From Odoribacter sp. Z80 (GTDB lineage Bacteria > Bacteroidota > Bacteroidia > Bacteroidales > Marinifilaceae), in assembly GCF_009935865.1 (NCBI RefSeq), contig NZ_QWEL01000001.1:248001-312000 (forward strand): DNA of 64,000 bases. Reading direction: 5' to 3'. Positions within the stretch are counted from its first letter, which is position 1. Each line of letters starts with the position of its first letter. The notes under the pieces are model-generated. The model did no database searches. It saw nothing but the letters and a program-made list of their open reading frames with translations, and was not told where the DNA came from. The translations under genes and the position numbers were made by a program. Below, piece by piece: positions 1 through 8,277 of the stretch.

Positions 1-386
1 GGGATGGAAGTTTCGAAATTTCTTATCTGAATCTCGGTTTTTACTGTAGGATTTCTTTGCAGCCGGGAAACGGTCACCAGGTTCATGTAATAAAATGCCA
101 GCTCACAAAGCTCCGGGATTTGCGATTGGATAAAGATAACGGATTTTTTCGGATCCAATCCGCAAGCCAGATAATCTAAAGCTACCTCCACGACATTCTG
201 GCGCACTTTCTCCGGATTTTCTGCATTATCGGTCAACGCCTGGGCATCCGCCACCATAATAAACACTTTCTTATAACATCCTGAATCCTGGAGTTCCACT
301 CTTCTTTTCAAAGAACCTACATAATGTCCAATGTGCAACCTACCGGTTGGACGGTCTGCTGTCAGTATGATTTTTTCCTTGTTCAT
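1..386 (-). CDS. trpS: Tryptophanyl-tRNA synthetase, N-terminal part (cut by window edge)
   Basis: Class I aminoacyl-tRNA synthetase that charges tRNA-Trp in the cytoplasm. Only about the first 128 codons are inside the window. Translating from the ATG at 386 gives the class I signature HIGH at residues 18-21, preceded by the TrpS-typical [14 protein letters not shown] context. Further in come a [10 protein letters not shown] stretch and a FIQSQIPE stretch, both usual for TrpS (the latter resembles the family's FVQS...PEH region). The start lies 2 bases after the pyrD stop, so it is probably the last gene of the uvrA-pyrK-pyrD-trpS run. The KMSKS motif and C-terminus lie outside the window. 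The identification is firm; nothing abnormal is visible. Confidence 0.93.
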   Translation of the reverse strand, partial: MNKEKIILTADRPTGRLHIGHYVGSLKRRVELQDSGCYKKVFIMVADAQALTDNAENPEKVRQNVVEVALDYLACGLDPKKSVIFIQSQIPELCELAFYYMNLVTVSRLQRNPTVKTEIQIRNFETSI

Positions 387-388
387 AT

Positions 389-1300
389 TTATTTTATTAA
401 TCCTATAATTTCTTTGACAGAATGAAAATCATTCTCATCCAGATAATTATTAATTCCGTCTATTATTTTTACCGTAATGGCCGGGTCGATAAAATTGGCC
501 GTACCGATTTGGACGGCAGATGCACCTGCCAATAAGAATTCAATAGCGTCTGTAGCACACATAATTCCTCCCAGTCCAACAACCGGAATCTTCACGGCTT
601 TAGCTACTTGCCATACCATACGTAAAGCAATCGGTTTAACACAGGCTCCGCTAAGTCCTCCTGTTACTGTGCTTAATACGGGTTTACGTTTGCGGGCATC
701 AACGGCCATGCCGAGAAGCGTATTGATCAGGGAAACCGAATCGGCACCTTCTGCTTCGACAGCCAGTGCTATCTCTTGAATGTTAGTGACATTCGGAGAA
801 AGTTTTACCATCAGATGTTTGTGATATACTTTTCTGACAGCTTTAACCACCTCTGCTGCAGAAGCGCAGCTTGTGCCAAAAGCCATGCCTCCTTCTTTGA
901 CATTGGGACAGGAAATATTCAGTTCTATGCCCGGTATATTTTCCAGGCTATTGATTTTTTCTGCAGTGGCAGCATAGTCATCAATTGTAGAACCGGAAAC
1001 ATTTACCAATATATTGGTTTTTATATGGTTAATTTCCGGATAGATATGCTCTATAAAGTAATCCACTCCCTTATTTTGTAATCCTACGGCATTCAGCATA
1101 CCGGAAGGGGTTTCTGCCATACGCGGATAAGGATTGCCTTCCCGATGCTTTAGGGTAGTGCCTTTTACGATGAAACCACCCAAACGTTCTAAATCTATAA
1201 ATTCTTGAAATTCAATGCCGTACCCAAAGGTACCTGAAGCAGTTAGAACAGGATTTTTCAGCTCTAAGCCGTTCTTGAGGTTAATATTTAAATCTGCCAT
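389..1300 (-). CDS. pyrD: Dihydroorotate dehydrogenase B, catalytic subunit
   Basis: Oxidises dihydroorotate to orotate in pyrimidine synthesis, passing electrons through PyrK to NAD+ (class 1B, cytosolic). The 303-residue protein starts at [11 protein letters not shown]. An open frame extends 33 codons further upstream but lies inside pyrK and has no homology-like features, so 1300 is chosen. Family marks: TASGTFGYG near residue 20, GNPYPR near 55, and [13 protein letters not shown], whose Cys131 is the class 1B catalytic base. A C-terminal GGI...[11 protein letters not shown] phosphate-binding region holds FMN. The start overlaps the end of pyrK by 13 bases, which suggests coupled translation of the two subunits. 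Confidence 0.96.
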   Translation of the reverse strand: MADLNINLKNGLELKNPVLTASGTFGYGIEFQEFIDLERLGGFIVKGTTLKHREGNPYPRMAETPSGMLNAVGLQNKGVDYFIEHIYPEINHIKTNILVNVSGSTIDDYAATAEKINSLENIPGIELNISCPNVKEGGMAFGTSCASAAEVVKAVRKVYHKHLMVKLSPNVTNIQEIALAVEAEGADSVSLINTLLGMAVDARKRKPVLSTVTGGLSGACVKPIALRMVWQVAKAVKIPVVGLGGIMCATDAIEFLLAGASAVQIGTANFIDPAITVKIIDGINNYLDENDFHSVKEIIGLIK

Positions 1301-2052
1301 TTCAAATCGTTTATATTGAATACTGGTCCTTCTGTACAAACACATTGATGTCCTTTTTGGGTATCGTTGACACAGCACAAACAAGCACCAATACCACAAG
1401 CCATCATGTTTTCTAAAGAAACTTCACAGTCAATCTTATTCAAATAAGCATACTGTGCAACTGCTTTCATCATGGGAGAAGGTCCGCAGCAAAAAATGTG
1501 TTGAAAAGATTCCTGGAGAAGTGAGTGCTGGGTAGGATACCCCTTTTCTCCATAAGAGCCGTCTTCGGTTGTATAGTATACTTCCGCATATTTTTCAAAT
1601 TCTTCCTTTAAAACGATGTCTTTACTGGTACGGGTTCCGATCAGGACAACAGGTTCCATTCCCTTGTTTTTTAATTCTTTTGCCAGATACAGTAACGGAG
1701 CCACACCAACACCGCCACCGACAAGCAAACATCTGTCACGGCCGGAAGGAATGGTGAAACTGTTCCCTAACGGTAAAACAATGTTCAGGTTATCACCTTC
1801 CTTTAAGGTAGCTAATCTGGCCGTACCTTTGCCTGCGATTTTTACCATTAAATAAAGCAGGCCTTTTTCCCTTTCCACATCATGGACGGAGATAGGACGC
1901 CGCAGGAAAGTGGAGGGAGAATCTTCCACTTTAACGTTTACAAATTGACCGGCTTTGATTTCCGGTAATTCGGGTGAATACAGCACCAACAGAAAGGTGT
2001 CATCATTCAGTTTTTTGTTTTCTTGTACGATAAAATCGATTATCTTTTTCAT
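1288..2052 (-). CDS. pyrK: Dihydroorotate dehydrogenase B, electron transfer subunit
   Basis: FAD and [2Fe-2S] subunit that carries electrons from PyrD to NAD+. The 254-residue protein has a ferredoxin-reductase-like beta barrel with the FAD motif RRPIS (residues 51-55). An NAD-binding GGGVGVAPL loop is at 112-120. A C-terminal cysteine cluster (Cys219, Cys224, Cys226/227, then Cys237/239) binds the 2Fe-2S centre. It starts 10 bases downstream of uvrA and overlaps pyrD. Having both PyrK and PyrD marks the NAD-linked type B enzyme found in many anaerobes. Full length and intact. Confidence 0.95.
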   Translation of the reverse strand: MKKIIDFIVQENKKLNDDTFLLVLYSPELPEIKAGQFVNVKVEDSPSTFLRRPISVHDVEREKGLLYLMVKIAGKGTARLATLKEGDNLNIVLPLGNSFTIPSGRDRCLLVGGGVGVAPLLYLAKELKNKGMEPVVLIGTRTSKDIVLKEEFEKYAEVYYTTEDGSYGEKGYPTQHSLLQESFQHIFCCGPSPMMKAVAQYAYLNKIDCEVSLENMMACGIGACLCCVNDTQKGHQCVCTEGPVFNINDLKWQI

Positions 2053-2062
2053 TCTTAATAGA

Positions 2063-4831
2063 TTAATCTTTTTTTAATTTTTCCTGCAAATAGCGTCCGG
2101 TATAAGAACCTGGGCATGCTGCCAGTTCTTCCGGTGTCCCTTCGAACACAATCGTACCTCCGTTTTTCCCACCTTTCGGGCCTAAATCAATCACATGATC
2201 CGCACATTTTATAACATCCATGTTGTGTTCGATAATTATGACGGAATGGCCCCGTTCAATCAAAGCATTCAGGGCATCCATCAATTTATGTATATCATGG
2301 AAATGCAATCCCGTAGTAGGTTCGTCAAATACAAAAAGGGTAGGCTCGGCATTTTCGCGGCTCAGGTGATAGGCCAGTTTCACTCGCTGACTTTCACCTC
2401 CGCTCAAGGTGCTGGAAGATTGTCCCAATTTTACGTATCCAAGTCCTACATCTGCTAATTTTTGCAATTTGTCTACTATGCTACGTTCATTATGGCCATT
2501 ACCGTCGGAAAAAAACTCCAGGGCTTGGTTTACCGTCATTTCAAGAATATCGTAAATGCTTTTTTCCCTGTACAATACTTCCAGGACATCATCTTTAAAC
2601 CGGCGGCCCTTGCAATGTTCACATTCTAAATATACATCGGCCATAAATTGCATTTCCACCTTGATAATTCCTTCACCCTGGCATTCCTCACAACGTCCTC
2701 CCGGGACATTGAATGAAAAATGAGAAGGTTTGAAACCTTGATGTTTTGCACCCGGTGTATCTGCAAAAATTTTCCGGATATCATCCCAGGCTTTTAAATA
2801 GGTTACCGGATTGGAACGGGTAGATTTACCTATCGGATTCTGATCTATGAATTCCACTCCTTTTATTGCTTTTAAATCTCCGGAAAGTTTATCAAAACTA
2901 CCGGCCCGGTCGGAATAATCCTCATAATTTTTTTTCAGGGCCGGTACCAGTATAGATTTGATTAATGTGCTTTTGCCGGAGCCACTGACTCCGGTAATAG
3001 CCGTCATCACTTTCAGAGGGAAATTTACGGTGATGTTCTTCAGATTATTTTCCGTTGCTCCGGACACTGTAATTTTTTTATTCCAGGAACGTCTTTGAGT
3101 AGGCACGGCTATACTTCTTCGTTCAAAAATATAATCTGCCGTTAAAGTGTCAGCAGTTTGCATCTGCTTCATATTCCCTTGAAAAATAACTTCACCTCCC
3201 AAACGACCTGCCAGGGGACCGATGTCGATGATTTCATCAGCGGCTTTGATAATATCTTCGTCATGTTCAACCACGATGACTGTATTACCCAGGTCGCGCA
3301 GTCTTTTCAACACCCGGATTAACTGTTCGGTATCTCTGGAATGCAAACCGATACTGGGTTCATCCAGAATATACAACGAACCGACCAGAGCAGAGCCCAG
3401 GGATGTTGCCAGGTTTATTCTTTGGGATTCTCCGCCGGAAAGCGAAGAAGAAAGGCGGTTCAGGGTTAGATACCCTAAACCTACATCCATTAAAAAATCC
3501 AGACGGTTCCGAATATCGGGTAAAATTCTTTCAGCAATCTGCATCTGTCCGGCAGTTAATTCCAGGCCGTCAAAAAACTCCTTTAATTCGGAAACCGGCA
3601 TTTCCACCAATTCCGGGACAGACTTACCTCCGATTTTTACATAGGACGCCTCCGGTTTAAGACGGGTACCATGACATTGCGGGCAGGTTGTCTTTCCCGT
3701 ATACCGGGCAATCATCACCCGGTTTTGTATTTTGTATTTCTTAGATTCCAAGTAAGAGAAGAAATCATAAATCCCGCTGAAAGCCGGACATCCGTCCCAC
3801 AGTACCTTCTTTTCGGTTTGACTGAGTTCGTAATAAGGTTTATGGACAGGAAAATCCACTTTATGGGCATTCCGGACCAACTCCTGTTTCCATTCGTTCA
3901 TTTTTTCTCCCCGCCAGCAGACAACGGCATCTTCATAAACACTCAGAGACTTGTTCGGGATCACCAAATCTTCGTCAATACCTAAAATACGGCCGTAGCC
4001 TTCGCATTTCGGACAAGCACCGATGGGTGAGTTAAAACTGAACATATTAACCGAAGGTACGGAGAAATTTATACCATCAGCTTCAAAGCGATTGGAAAAA
4101 GAATGAATTTGTCCGTCTATCTCAATAAAACATTCTCCTTTTCCCTCGTACAATGCCGTCTCTATGGATTCAGATATCCGGGAAACCGTGTCTTTTTCCT
4201 CATTGACATGGATTCTGTCTATCACCAGCCACATCTCCGCACCGGAATCAAAGGACAGGGCTTTCGTTAAAACATCATCAATCCGGTAAAATTCATTTCC
4301 GGCTTTTATTCGTACGAATCCCTGGTTAAGCAGTAGTTTTAAAGTTGCCGGCTCTTTCAGGTGTTCGGGTTTTGACAGGATGATGGCCGTTTTCCCGGAA
4401 TGATTCAGGATAAAATGAGTGATGTCATCCACCTGGTCTCTCTTTACCTGGCGTCCGGAAATGGGGGAGATGGTTTGCCCCGCCCGGGCATATAATAATT
4501 TGATGTAGTCGTAGATTTCCGTGGAAGTGCCTACGGTAGAGCGGGGATTGGAAGTATTTACTTTTTGCTCGATAGCAATAGCGGGGGGGATTCCTTTGAT
4601 GTAATCGCATTCCGGTTTATTCAGCCTTCCCAGAAACTGCCGGGCATAAGCCGACAGGCTTTCCACATATCGCCTCTGGCCTTCAGCATATAAAGTATCA
4701 AATGCCAGGGAAGATTTTCCGCTTCCGGATACGCCCGTGATGACAATCAGTTTGTTCAGGCCAATCTTCAAATCAATATTTTTCAGATTGTGCACCCGGA
4801 CTCCCTTCAATTCTATATATTGTTCATTCAT
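2063..4831 (-). CDS. uvrA: Excinuclease ABC subunit A
   Basis: Damage-recognition ATPase of nucleotide excision repair, working as a dimer with UvrB on DNA. The 922-residue protein carries two ABC modules. The first Walker A is GVSGSGKSSLAFDTLY near residue 34, and the second, GVSGSGKSTL, is near 630. Two LSGGESQR signature motifs are present. Zinc-finger cysteine pairs are visible in CPKCEGYG, CPQCHGTR and CEECQGEG...CEHCKGRR. Length is slightly short of the usual 940 but no domain is missing. It is the first gene of its run, preceded by a TATCTTTG promoter element. Bacteroidales often hold more than one UvrA paralogue; this window cannot show which this is. Confidence 0.96.
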   Translation of the reverse strand: MNEQYIELKGVRVHNLKNIDLKIGLNKLIVITGVSGSGKSSLAFDTLYAEGQRRYVESLSAYARQFLGRLNKPECDYIKGIPPAIAIEQKVNTSNPRSTVGTSTEIYDYIKLLYARAGQTISPISGRQVKRDQVDDITHFILNHSGKTAIILSKPEHLKEPATLKLLLNQGFVRIKAGNEFYRIDDVLTKALSFDSGAEMWLVIDRIHVNEEKDTVSRISESIETALYEGKGECFIEIDGQIHSFSNRFEADGINFSVPSVNMFSFNSPIGACPKCEGYGRILGIDEDLVIPNKSLSVYEDAVVCWRGEKMNEWKQELVRNAHKVDFPVHKPYYELSQTEKKVLWDGCPAFSGIYDFFSYLESKKYKIQNRVMIARYTGKTTCPQCHGTRLKPEASYVKIGGKSVPELVEMPVSELKEFFDGLELTAGQMQIAERILPDIRNRLDFLMDVGLGYLTLNRLSSSLSGGESQRINLATSLGSALVGSLYILDEPSIGLHSRDTEQLIRVLKRLRDLGNTVIVVEHDEDIIKAADEIIDIGPLAGRLGGEVIFQGNMKQMQTADTLTADYIFERRSIAVPTQRRSWNKKITVSGATENNLKNITVNFPLKVMTAITGVSGSGKSTLIKSILVPALKKNYEDYSDRAGSFDKLSGDLKAIKGVEFIDQNPIGKSTRSNPVTYLKAWDDIRKIFADTPGAKHQGFKPSHFSFNVPGGRCEECQGEGIIKVEMQFMADVYLECEHCKGRRFKDDVLEVLYREKSIYDILEMTVNQALEFFSDGNGHNERSIVDKLQKLADVGLGYVKLGQSSSTLSGGESQRVKLAYHLSRENAEPTLFVFDEPTTGLHFHDIHKLMDALNALIERGHSVIIIEHNMDVIKCADHVIDLGPKGGKNGGTIVFEGTPEELAACPGSYTGRYLQEKLKKD

Positions 4832-4856
4832 AAAAAACAGCGCCGTTTATCTATGG

Positions 4857-4864
4857 CAAAGATA
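4857..4864 (-). promoter_or_regulatory. Promoter -7 element of the uvrA run
   Basis: Read on the minus strand the bases are TATCTTTG, an exact match to the Bacteroidota -7 consensus TAnnTTTG, about 26 bases upstream of the uvrA ATG. The -33 TTTG is only weakly represented by a T-rich stretch. Confidence 0.6.
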
Positions 4865-4889
4865 ATGAAAAGTTATATTCAGAAAAAAT

Positions 4890-4917
4890 AAAAGCACCCC
4901 TGCAAGGAGTGCTTTTA
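4890..4917 (-). terminator. Intrinsic terminator of the rpsF-rpsR-rplI operon
   Basis: A near-perfect AAAAGCACTCC / GGGGTGCTTTT stem with a short TGCA-type loop. On the minus strand it is followed by TATTTTTT, just past the rplI stop. It lies between rplI and the uvrA promoter and so insulates the two units. Confidence 0.85.
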
Positions 4918-4972
4918 AGCGTTTGGAATATGTTTGGAAATACGTTTATAGTCCGTTAATGACTTTAGTTAA

Positions 4973-5413
4973 TTATTCGGAAACCACTTCGAACTGAACA
5001 TCCACTTTCACTTCGCGGTGAAGTTTGATAACAGCAGTATAAGTTCCGACTTCTTTGATTTCTTTCAGCATGATTTTCTTCCGGTCGATATCAAATCCCT
5101 GAGCAGTCAGAGCTTCAGCAATCATGATATTGTTTACGGAACCGAAAATTTTGCCGGTACTGCTGGTTTTTGTACCAACAGTCAGTTTCACTTCAGCCAG
5201 TTTTGCTGCCAGTTCTTCAGCTTCTGCTTTCAGTTTTGCTTCTTTATGAGCGCGCTGTTTGGTGTTTTCGGCTACGATTTTTTTTGCAGCTTCAGTTGCC
5301 AAAATAGCATATCCCTGAGGAATCAGGTAATTACGGCCATATCCGGGTTTTACGTTAATCACGTCATCTTTGTGACCCAGATTTGCAATATCTGTCAATA
5401 ATATAATCTGCAT
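4973..5413 (-). CDS. rplI: 50S ribosomal protein bL9
   Basis: Large-subunit ribosomal protein that binds 23S rRNA through its N-terminal domain. The 146-residue protein begins MQIILLTDIANLGHKDD and continues with the L9 signature VKPGYGRNYLIPQGYA (residues about 22-37). A long charged connecting helix (AHKEAKLKAEAEELAAKL) and a C-terminal rRNA-binding domain follow. It is third in the conserved rpsF-rpsR-rplI order and ends just before a strong terminator. It is preceded by a perfect Shine-Dalgarno sequence, which is uncommon in this phylum. Confidence 0.97.
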   Translation of the reverse strand: MQIILLTDIANLGHKDDVINVKPGYGRNYLIPQGYAILATEAAKKIVAENTKQRAHKEAKLKAEAEELAAKLAEVKLTVGTKTSSTGKIFGSVNNIMIAEALTAQGFDIDRKKIMLKEIKEVGTYTAVIKLHREVKVDVQFEVVSE

Positions 5414-5420
5414 TTCTTGT

Positions 5421-5427
5421 CCTCCTT
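5421..5427 (-). promoter_or_regulatory. Strong Shine-Dalgarno site of rplI
   Basis: Minus-strand AAGGAGG sits 7 bases before the rplI ATG. Most starts in this window have no such site, as expected for Bacteroidota, where the anti-SD end of 16S rRNA is largely unavailable. The next gene up, rpsR, also has AGGAG 9 bases before its ATG, within the end of rpsF. Confidence 0.75.
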
Positions 5428-5431
5428 TTAA

Positions 5432-5701
5432 TTATTTCATCAAATCGGTTACGTAGGGCAACAAAGCAAGATGTCTTGCTCTTTTTACGGCAGTTGCAAC
5501 TTTTCTCTGGTATTTCACAGAAGTTCCGGTAATTCTTCTCGGAAGAATTTTACCTTGTTCATTCAAAAACTTCTTCAAAAACTCAGGGTCCTTGTAATCA
5601 ATGAATTTGATTCTTGCTTTTCTGAAACGGCAGTATTTTTTCTTTTTTACATCCACCGTTGGGGGGGTCAGATATCTGATTTCACTTTCATTCTGTGCCA
5701 T
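5432..5701 (-). CDS. rpsR: 30S ribosomal protein bS18
   Basis: Small-subunit protein that pairs with bS6 on the 30S platform. The 89-residue protein contains the S18 core [20 protein letters not shown], then [31 protein letters not shown], the typical basic helical end. It lies between rpsF (3-base gap) and rplI (17-base gap). An AGGAG site precedes its ATG inside the rpsF coding end. Ordinary length. Confidence 0.97.
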   Translation of the reverse strand: MAQNESEIRYLTPPTVDVKKKKYCRFRKARIKFIDYKDPEFLKKFLNEQGKILPRRITGTSVKYQRKVATAVKRARHLALLPYVTDLMK

Positions 5702-5704
5702 GGC

Positions 5705-6052
5705 TTATTTCTCCTCTTGTTTAGCGTATTTACTTCTTCTTTTTAAAGTATACTCATAAGCATACTTGTCTAATCTGAACGTTAAAAAACGAATAACTCT
5801 TTCGTCGCGTCTGTAGGCGGTTTCCAGTTTGTCAACCAATGCACCTTCTGCCTCGAACTGCAACAAATGATAGAATCCGGTCGTCTTTTTCTGGATCGGA
5901 TAAGCCAGCTTGCGAAGTCCCCAAGCTTCCTCATGTTCAATAGTACCGCCATTTGCAGTAATGGTACTTTTGAATTTTTCTACCGCTTCCTTTATCTGTT
6001 GTTCAGATAAAACGGGAGTTGTAATGAAAACGGTCTCGTAATGATTCAACAT
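5705..6052 (-). CDS. rpsF: 30S ribosomal protein bS6
   Basis: Small-subunit platform protein and partner of bS18. The 115-residue protein begins [19 protein letters not shown] and shows the S6 features [24 protein letters not shown] and [17 protein letters not shown]. It leads the three-gene ribosomal operon, with a promoter element about 40 bases upstream. Unlike its two downstream neighbours it has no Shine-Dalgarno sequence in front of the start. Confidence 0.97.
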   Translation of the reverse strand: MLNHYETVFITTPVLSEQQIKEAVEKFKSTITANGGTIEHEEAWGLRKLAYPIQKKTTGFYHLLQFEAEGALVDKLETAYRRDERVIRFLTFRLDKYAYEYTLKRRSKYAKQEEK

Positions 6053-6091
6053 AATTAATTGATTATTAGTATAAAATTAATTTATCGGCCA

Positions 6092-6099
6092 CAAAGATA
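6092..6099 (-). promoter_or_regulatory. Promoter -7 element of rpsF operon
   Basis: Minus-strand TATCTTTG, an exact TAnnTTTG match, about 40 bases before the rpsF ATG. A GTTTCG stretch about 17-19 bases further upstream may act as the -33 element. No ribosomal leader structure was convincing by eye. Confidence 0.65.
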
Positions 6100-6173
6100 A
6101 CATTTTCACCCGAAACGAACAAGAAATCAGCTTAAAAATTCGGACAACTAATTAACGGACAGGGAAGGGTAGG

Positions 6174-7196
6174 TCAATATATTTTTCTCTTGTTCAAAGC
6201 TTTATGGTATTCTATTGCATGCCGGTTGTGTTCACGTAACGTACGGGAAAAATGGTGTCTGCCGGAGAAATCACTTTTTGCACAGAAAAACATGTAATCA
6301 TGGTGCTGATAATTTAAAACCGCATCTACAACCTGAATGGAAGGCATCCGGACCGGACCGGGCGGAAGTCCCGGATTCTGGTATGTGTTGTAGGGAGAGT
6401 TTATTTTCATGTGTTTGTCCAGGACACGTTTCAGAGAGAAATCTCCCAAAGCAAATTTTAAGGTGGGACAAGCTTCAAGTTTCCAGCCTTTAGCAAGACG
6501 GTTGAGGTAAACTCCTGCGATCGTTGCATACTCGTCTGTGCGGTTGGTCTCTTCTTCCACAATGGAAGCCACAATCAGTATATCCATCGGAGAGAGACCT
6601 GCTTGTTTAGCCTTGTCTAAGCGTTCCTGTGTCCAGAATTTATCATATTCTGTATGCATTCGCTTCATGAAATTTTCAATGGAAGTATTCCAGTAAATCT
6701 GGTAAGTATTGGGAATAAACATACCCGTGAAATTTTCTGATGTAAATCCCCATTTCTCGGCATATCCAGGCGCTTTTGCCATTTGCACAAAGGCGATGGA
6801 ATCCACATTCAGTTGCCGGGCAACTATTCCTGCCAGTTCTTCTATGGTCCGGATATTATTAAACGTAAAGTGAACGGGTGCCTGCTGTCCGCTCCGCAAC
6901 ATATTAACCGCCTCGTTATTGCTCATACCATTCGCCAGGCGATAGCGTCCCGGTTTGATTTCGGTGGAGTATTTTTTGAGTTCAGCCACCTTGCGAAAAG
7001 TGAGACTATTTCTGATATAGCCCTTATTTTCCAGGGTTTGCACCACCGAATCCAGAGAATCACCAGGGCGTATAAATAGGATTCCGTCATCGGTAACCGT
7101 TAAGTTGGGACGTTGTATCACGTAATACCAGGCACATCCCAAACCGGCCAGGCCAATAAACACCATCAGGCAAAGAAAAATCCAGAACTTTTTCAT
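6174..7196 (-). CDS. mltG: Endolytic murein transglycosylase MltG
   Basis: Inner-membrane lytic transglycosylase that cleaves nascent glycan strands and sets their length. The 340-residue protein has one N-terminal transmembrane helix (residues about 4-26). A LysM-like segment follows (GDSLDSVVQTL, about 45-110). The YceG catalytic domain carries IVASIVEEET, where Glu214 matches the family's catalytic glutamate. Later motifs CPTLKFAL and INSPYNTYQNPGLPPGP are typical of MltG. It is last in a run with the nucleoid-associated protein, DUF3078 and SDR genes; the gap to the gene before it is 22 bases. Normal length. Confidence 0.94.
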   Translation of the reverse strand: MKKFWIFLCLMVFIGLAGLGCAWYYVIQRPNLTVTDDGILFIRPGDSLDSVVQTLENKGYIRNSLTFRKVAELKKYSTEIKPGRYRLANGMSNNEAVNMLRSGQQAPVHFTFNNIRTIEELAGIVARQLNVDSIAFVQMAKAPGYAEKWGFTSENFTGMFIPNTYQIYWNTSIENFMKRMHTEYDKFWTQERLDKAKQAGLSPMDILIVASIVEEETNRTDEYATIAGVYLNRLAKGWKLEACPTLKFALGDFSLKRVLDKHMKINSPYNTYQNPGLPPGPVRMPSIQVVDAVLNYQHHDYMFFCAKSDFSGRHHFSRTLREHNRHAIEYHKALNKRKIY

Positions 7197-7218
7197 AACC
7201 AGAGCTTATATTATCATT

Positions 7219-8265
7219 TTATTCCTCATTCCGGAAATAGAGCGTATAATAATTCATATCCCTTTCTGCATCATATCCTTTCCGGATATATTTTTTTTCT
7301 CCGTGAATGTAGACATGAAAATTTTTATCCAACTTCAGCACATGCCTGAAATATTTCTTTTCATCCTTGACAGCATAGTCGGAAACAGCAAATTCATTGG
7401 ATAAATTCATGTTATTATCCGTTTCGTACTGAGACTTGAAATTTTCAAAAGCGTGGATAACTTCCGGTTCACGTACTACTTCTTCCTTAAAACGGTCTTC
7501 TGAAAAAACTTCAGCATCTTTGAAAAAATTGATGGAGCGGTTGAGCATATCAATTTGGTCGGCCCGGGGAACATCATTTTCCTGGTTGTAAATATCCTTC
7601 ACAAAATTTTTACAGAGGTCCAGGTAATTGGCTGTTTGAAAATAACTGTCTTCTCCAGGTTCCAATCCCAGAAAATCCGTGGTCCAGTAAACGGCTTCTT
7701 TGGTATTGGTTTTGTCAAGGATACACACTTTATAGCCGTTTTCAGGGGTTATATTGAATATAATGCAGGCTTTATCCAGTTTTTTTATGTTGATACCGGA
7801 CTCTCCGATTAATTGATAGGTATTTTGATTCAGTACTATTTTCAGAAAAGTATCTTTGGTTTCAGATTTGAAAATACCGATGGCATCACAAATTCCTTCT
7901 TCTATATTGCAATTCCGGAAATGAACAATATACAATTCTCCGGGTTTTATATTCGGATTATTAGATTGCTCATATAAATGTTGTGCCATTTCCACCGACT
8001 GCTCATAAAATGCCTGTTGGTCACTGAAAACAGCTGTTGCGGAAGCGTACACCGGATTGTTCAGCAATTCTCCTTCGTAAGGTAAGAAATGGTAATAAGC
8101 ATCCTTTTTGAAAGCGGAAAGGAAATAACTTTTCAGCAAATGAAGCACATCCGTATCTTCCGGAAGAAAACAGTTGTCGGACAAGGAGAGAGAATCTCCT
8201 TCAAATTTATTTCCGATATGGTGAATGACAATATTAGCAATCTCACAATTTTCAAAATTGATCAT
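7219..8265 (-). CDS. Nucleoid-associated protein, NdpA/YejK family
   Basis: Belongs by sequence character to the 37-kDa nucleoid-associated family (PF04245), cytoplasmic DNA-binding proteins of poorly known role. The 348-residue product is acidic and has no signal peptide. The family pattern is visible in the N-terminal ENCEIANIVIHHIGNKFEG, the central GELYIVHFRNCN, and the C-terminal VLKLDKNFHVYIHG with RDMNYYTLYFRNEE. It sits 12 bases after the DUF3078 gene and 22 bases before mltG. It matches the Bacteroidota branch, which is only distantly similar to E. coli YejK. Confidence 0.75.
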   Translation of the reverse strand: MINFENCEIANIVIHHIGNKFEGDSLSLSDNCFLPEDTDVLHLLKSYFLSAFKKDAYYHFLPYEGELLNNPVYASATAVFSDQQAFYEQSVEMAQHLYEQSNNPNIKPGELYIVHFRNCNIEEGICDAIGIFKSETKDTFLKIVLNQNTYQLIGESGINIKKLDKACIIFNITPENGYKVCILDKTNTKEAVYWTTDFLGLEPGEDSYFQTANYLDLCKNFVKDIYNQENDVPRADQIDMLNRSINFFKDAEVFSEDRFKEEVVREPEVIHAFENFKSQYETDNNMNLSNEFAVSDYAVKDEKKYFRHVLKLDKNFHVYIHGEKKYIRKGYDAERDMNYYTLYFRNEE

Positions 8266-8277
8266 GATTATTCTGGT

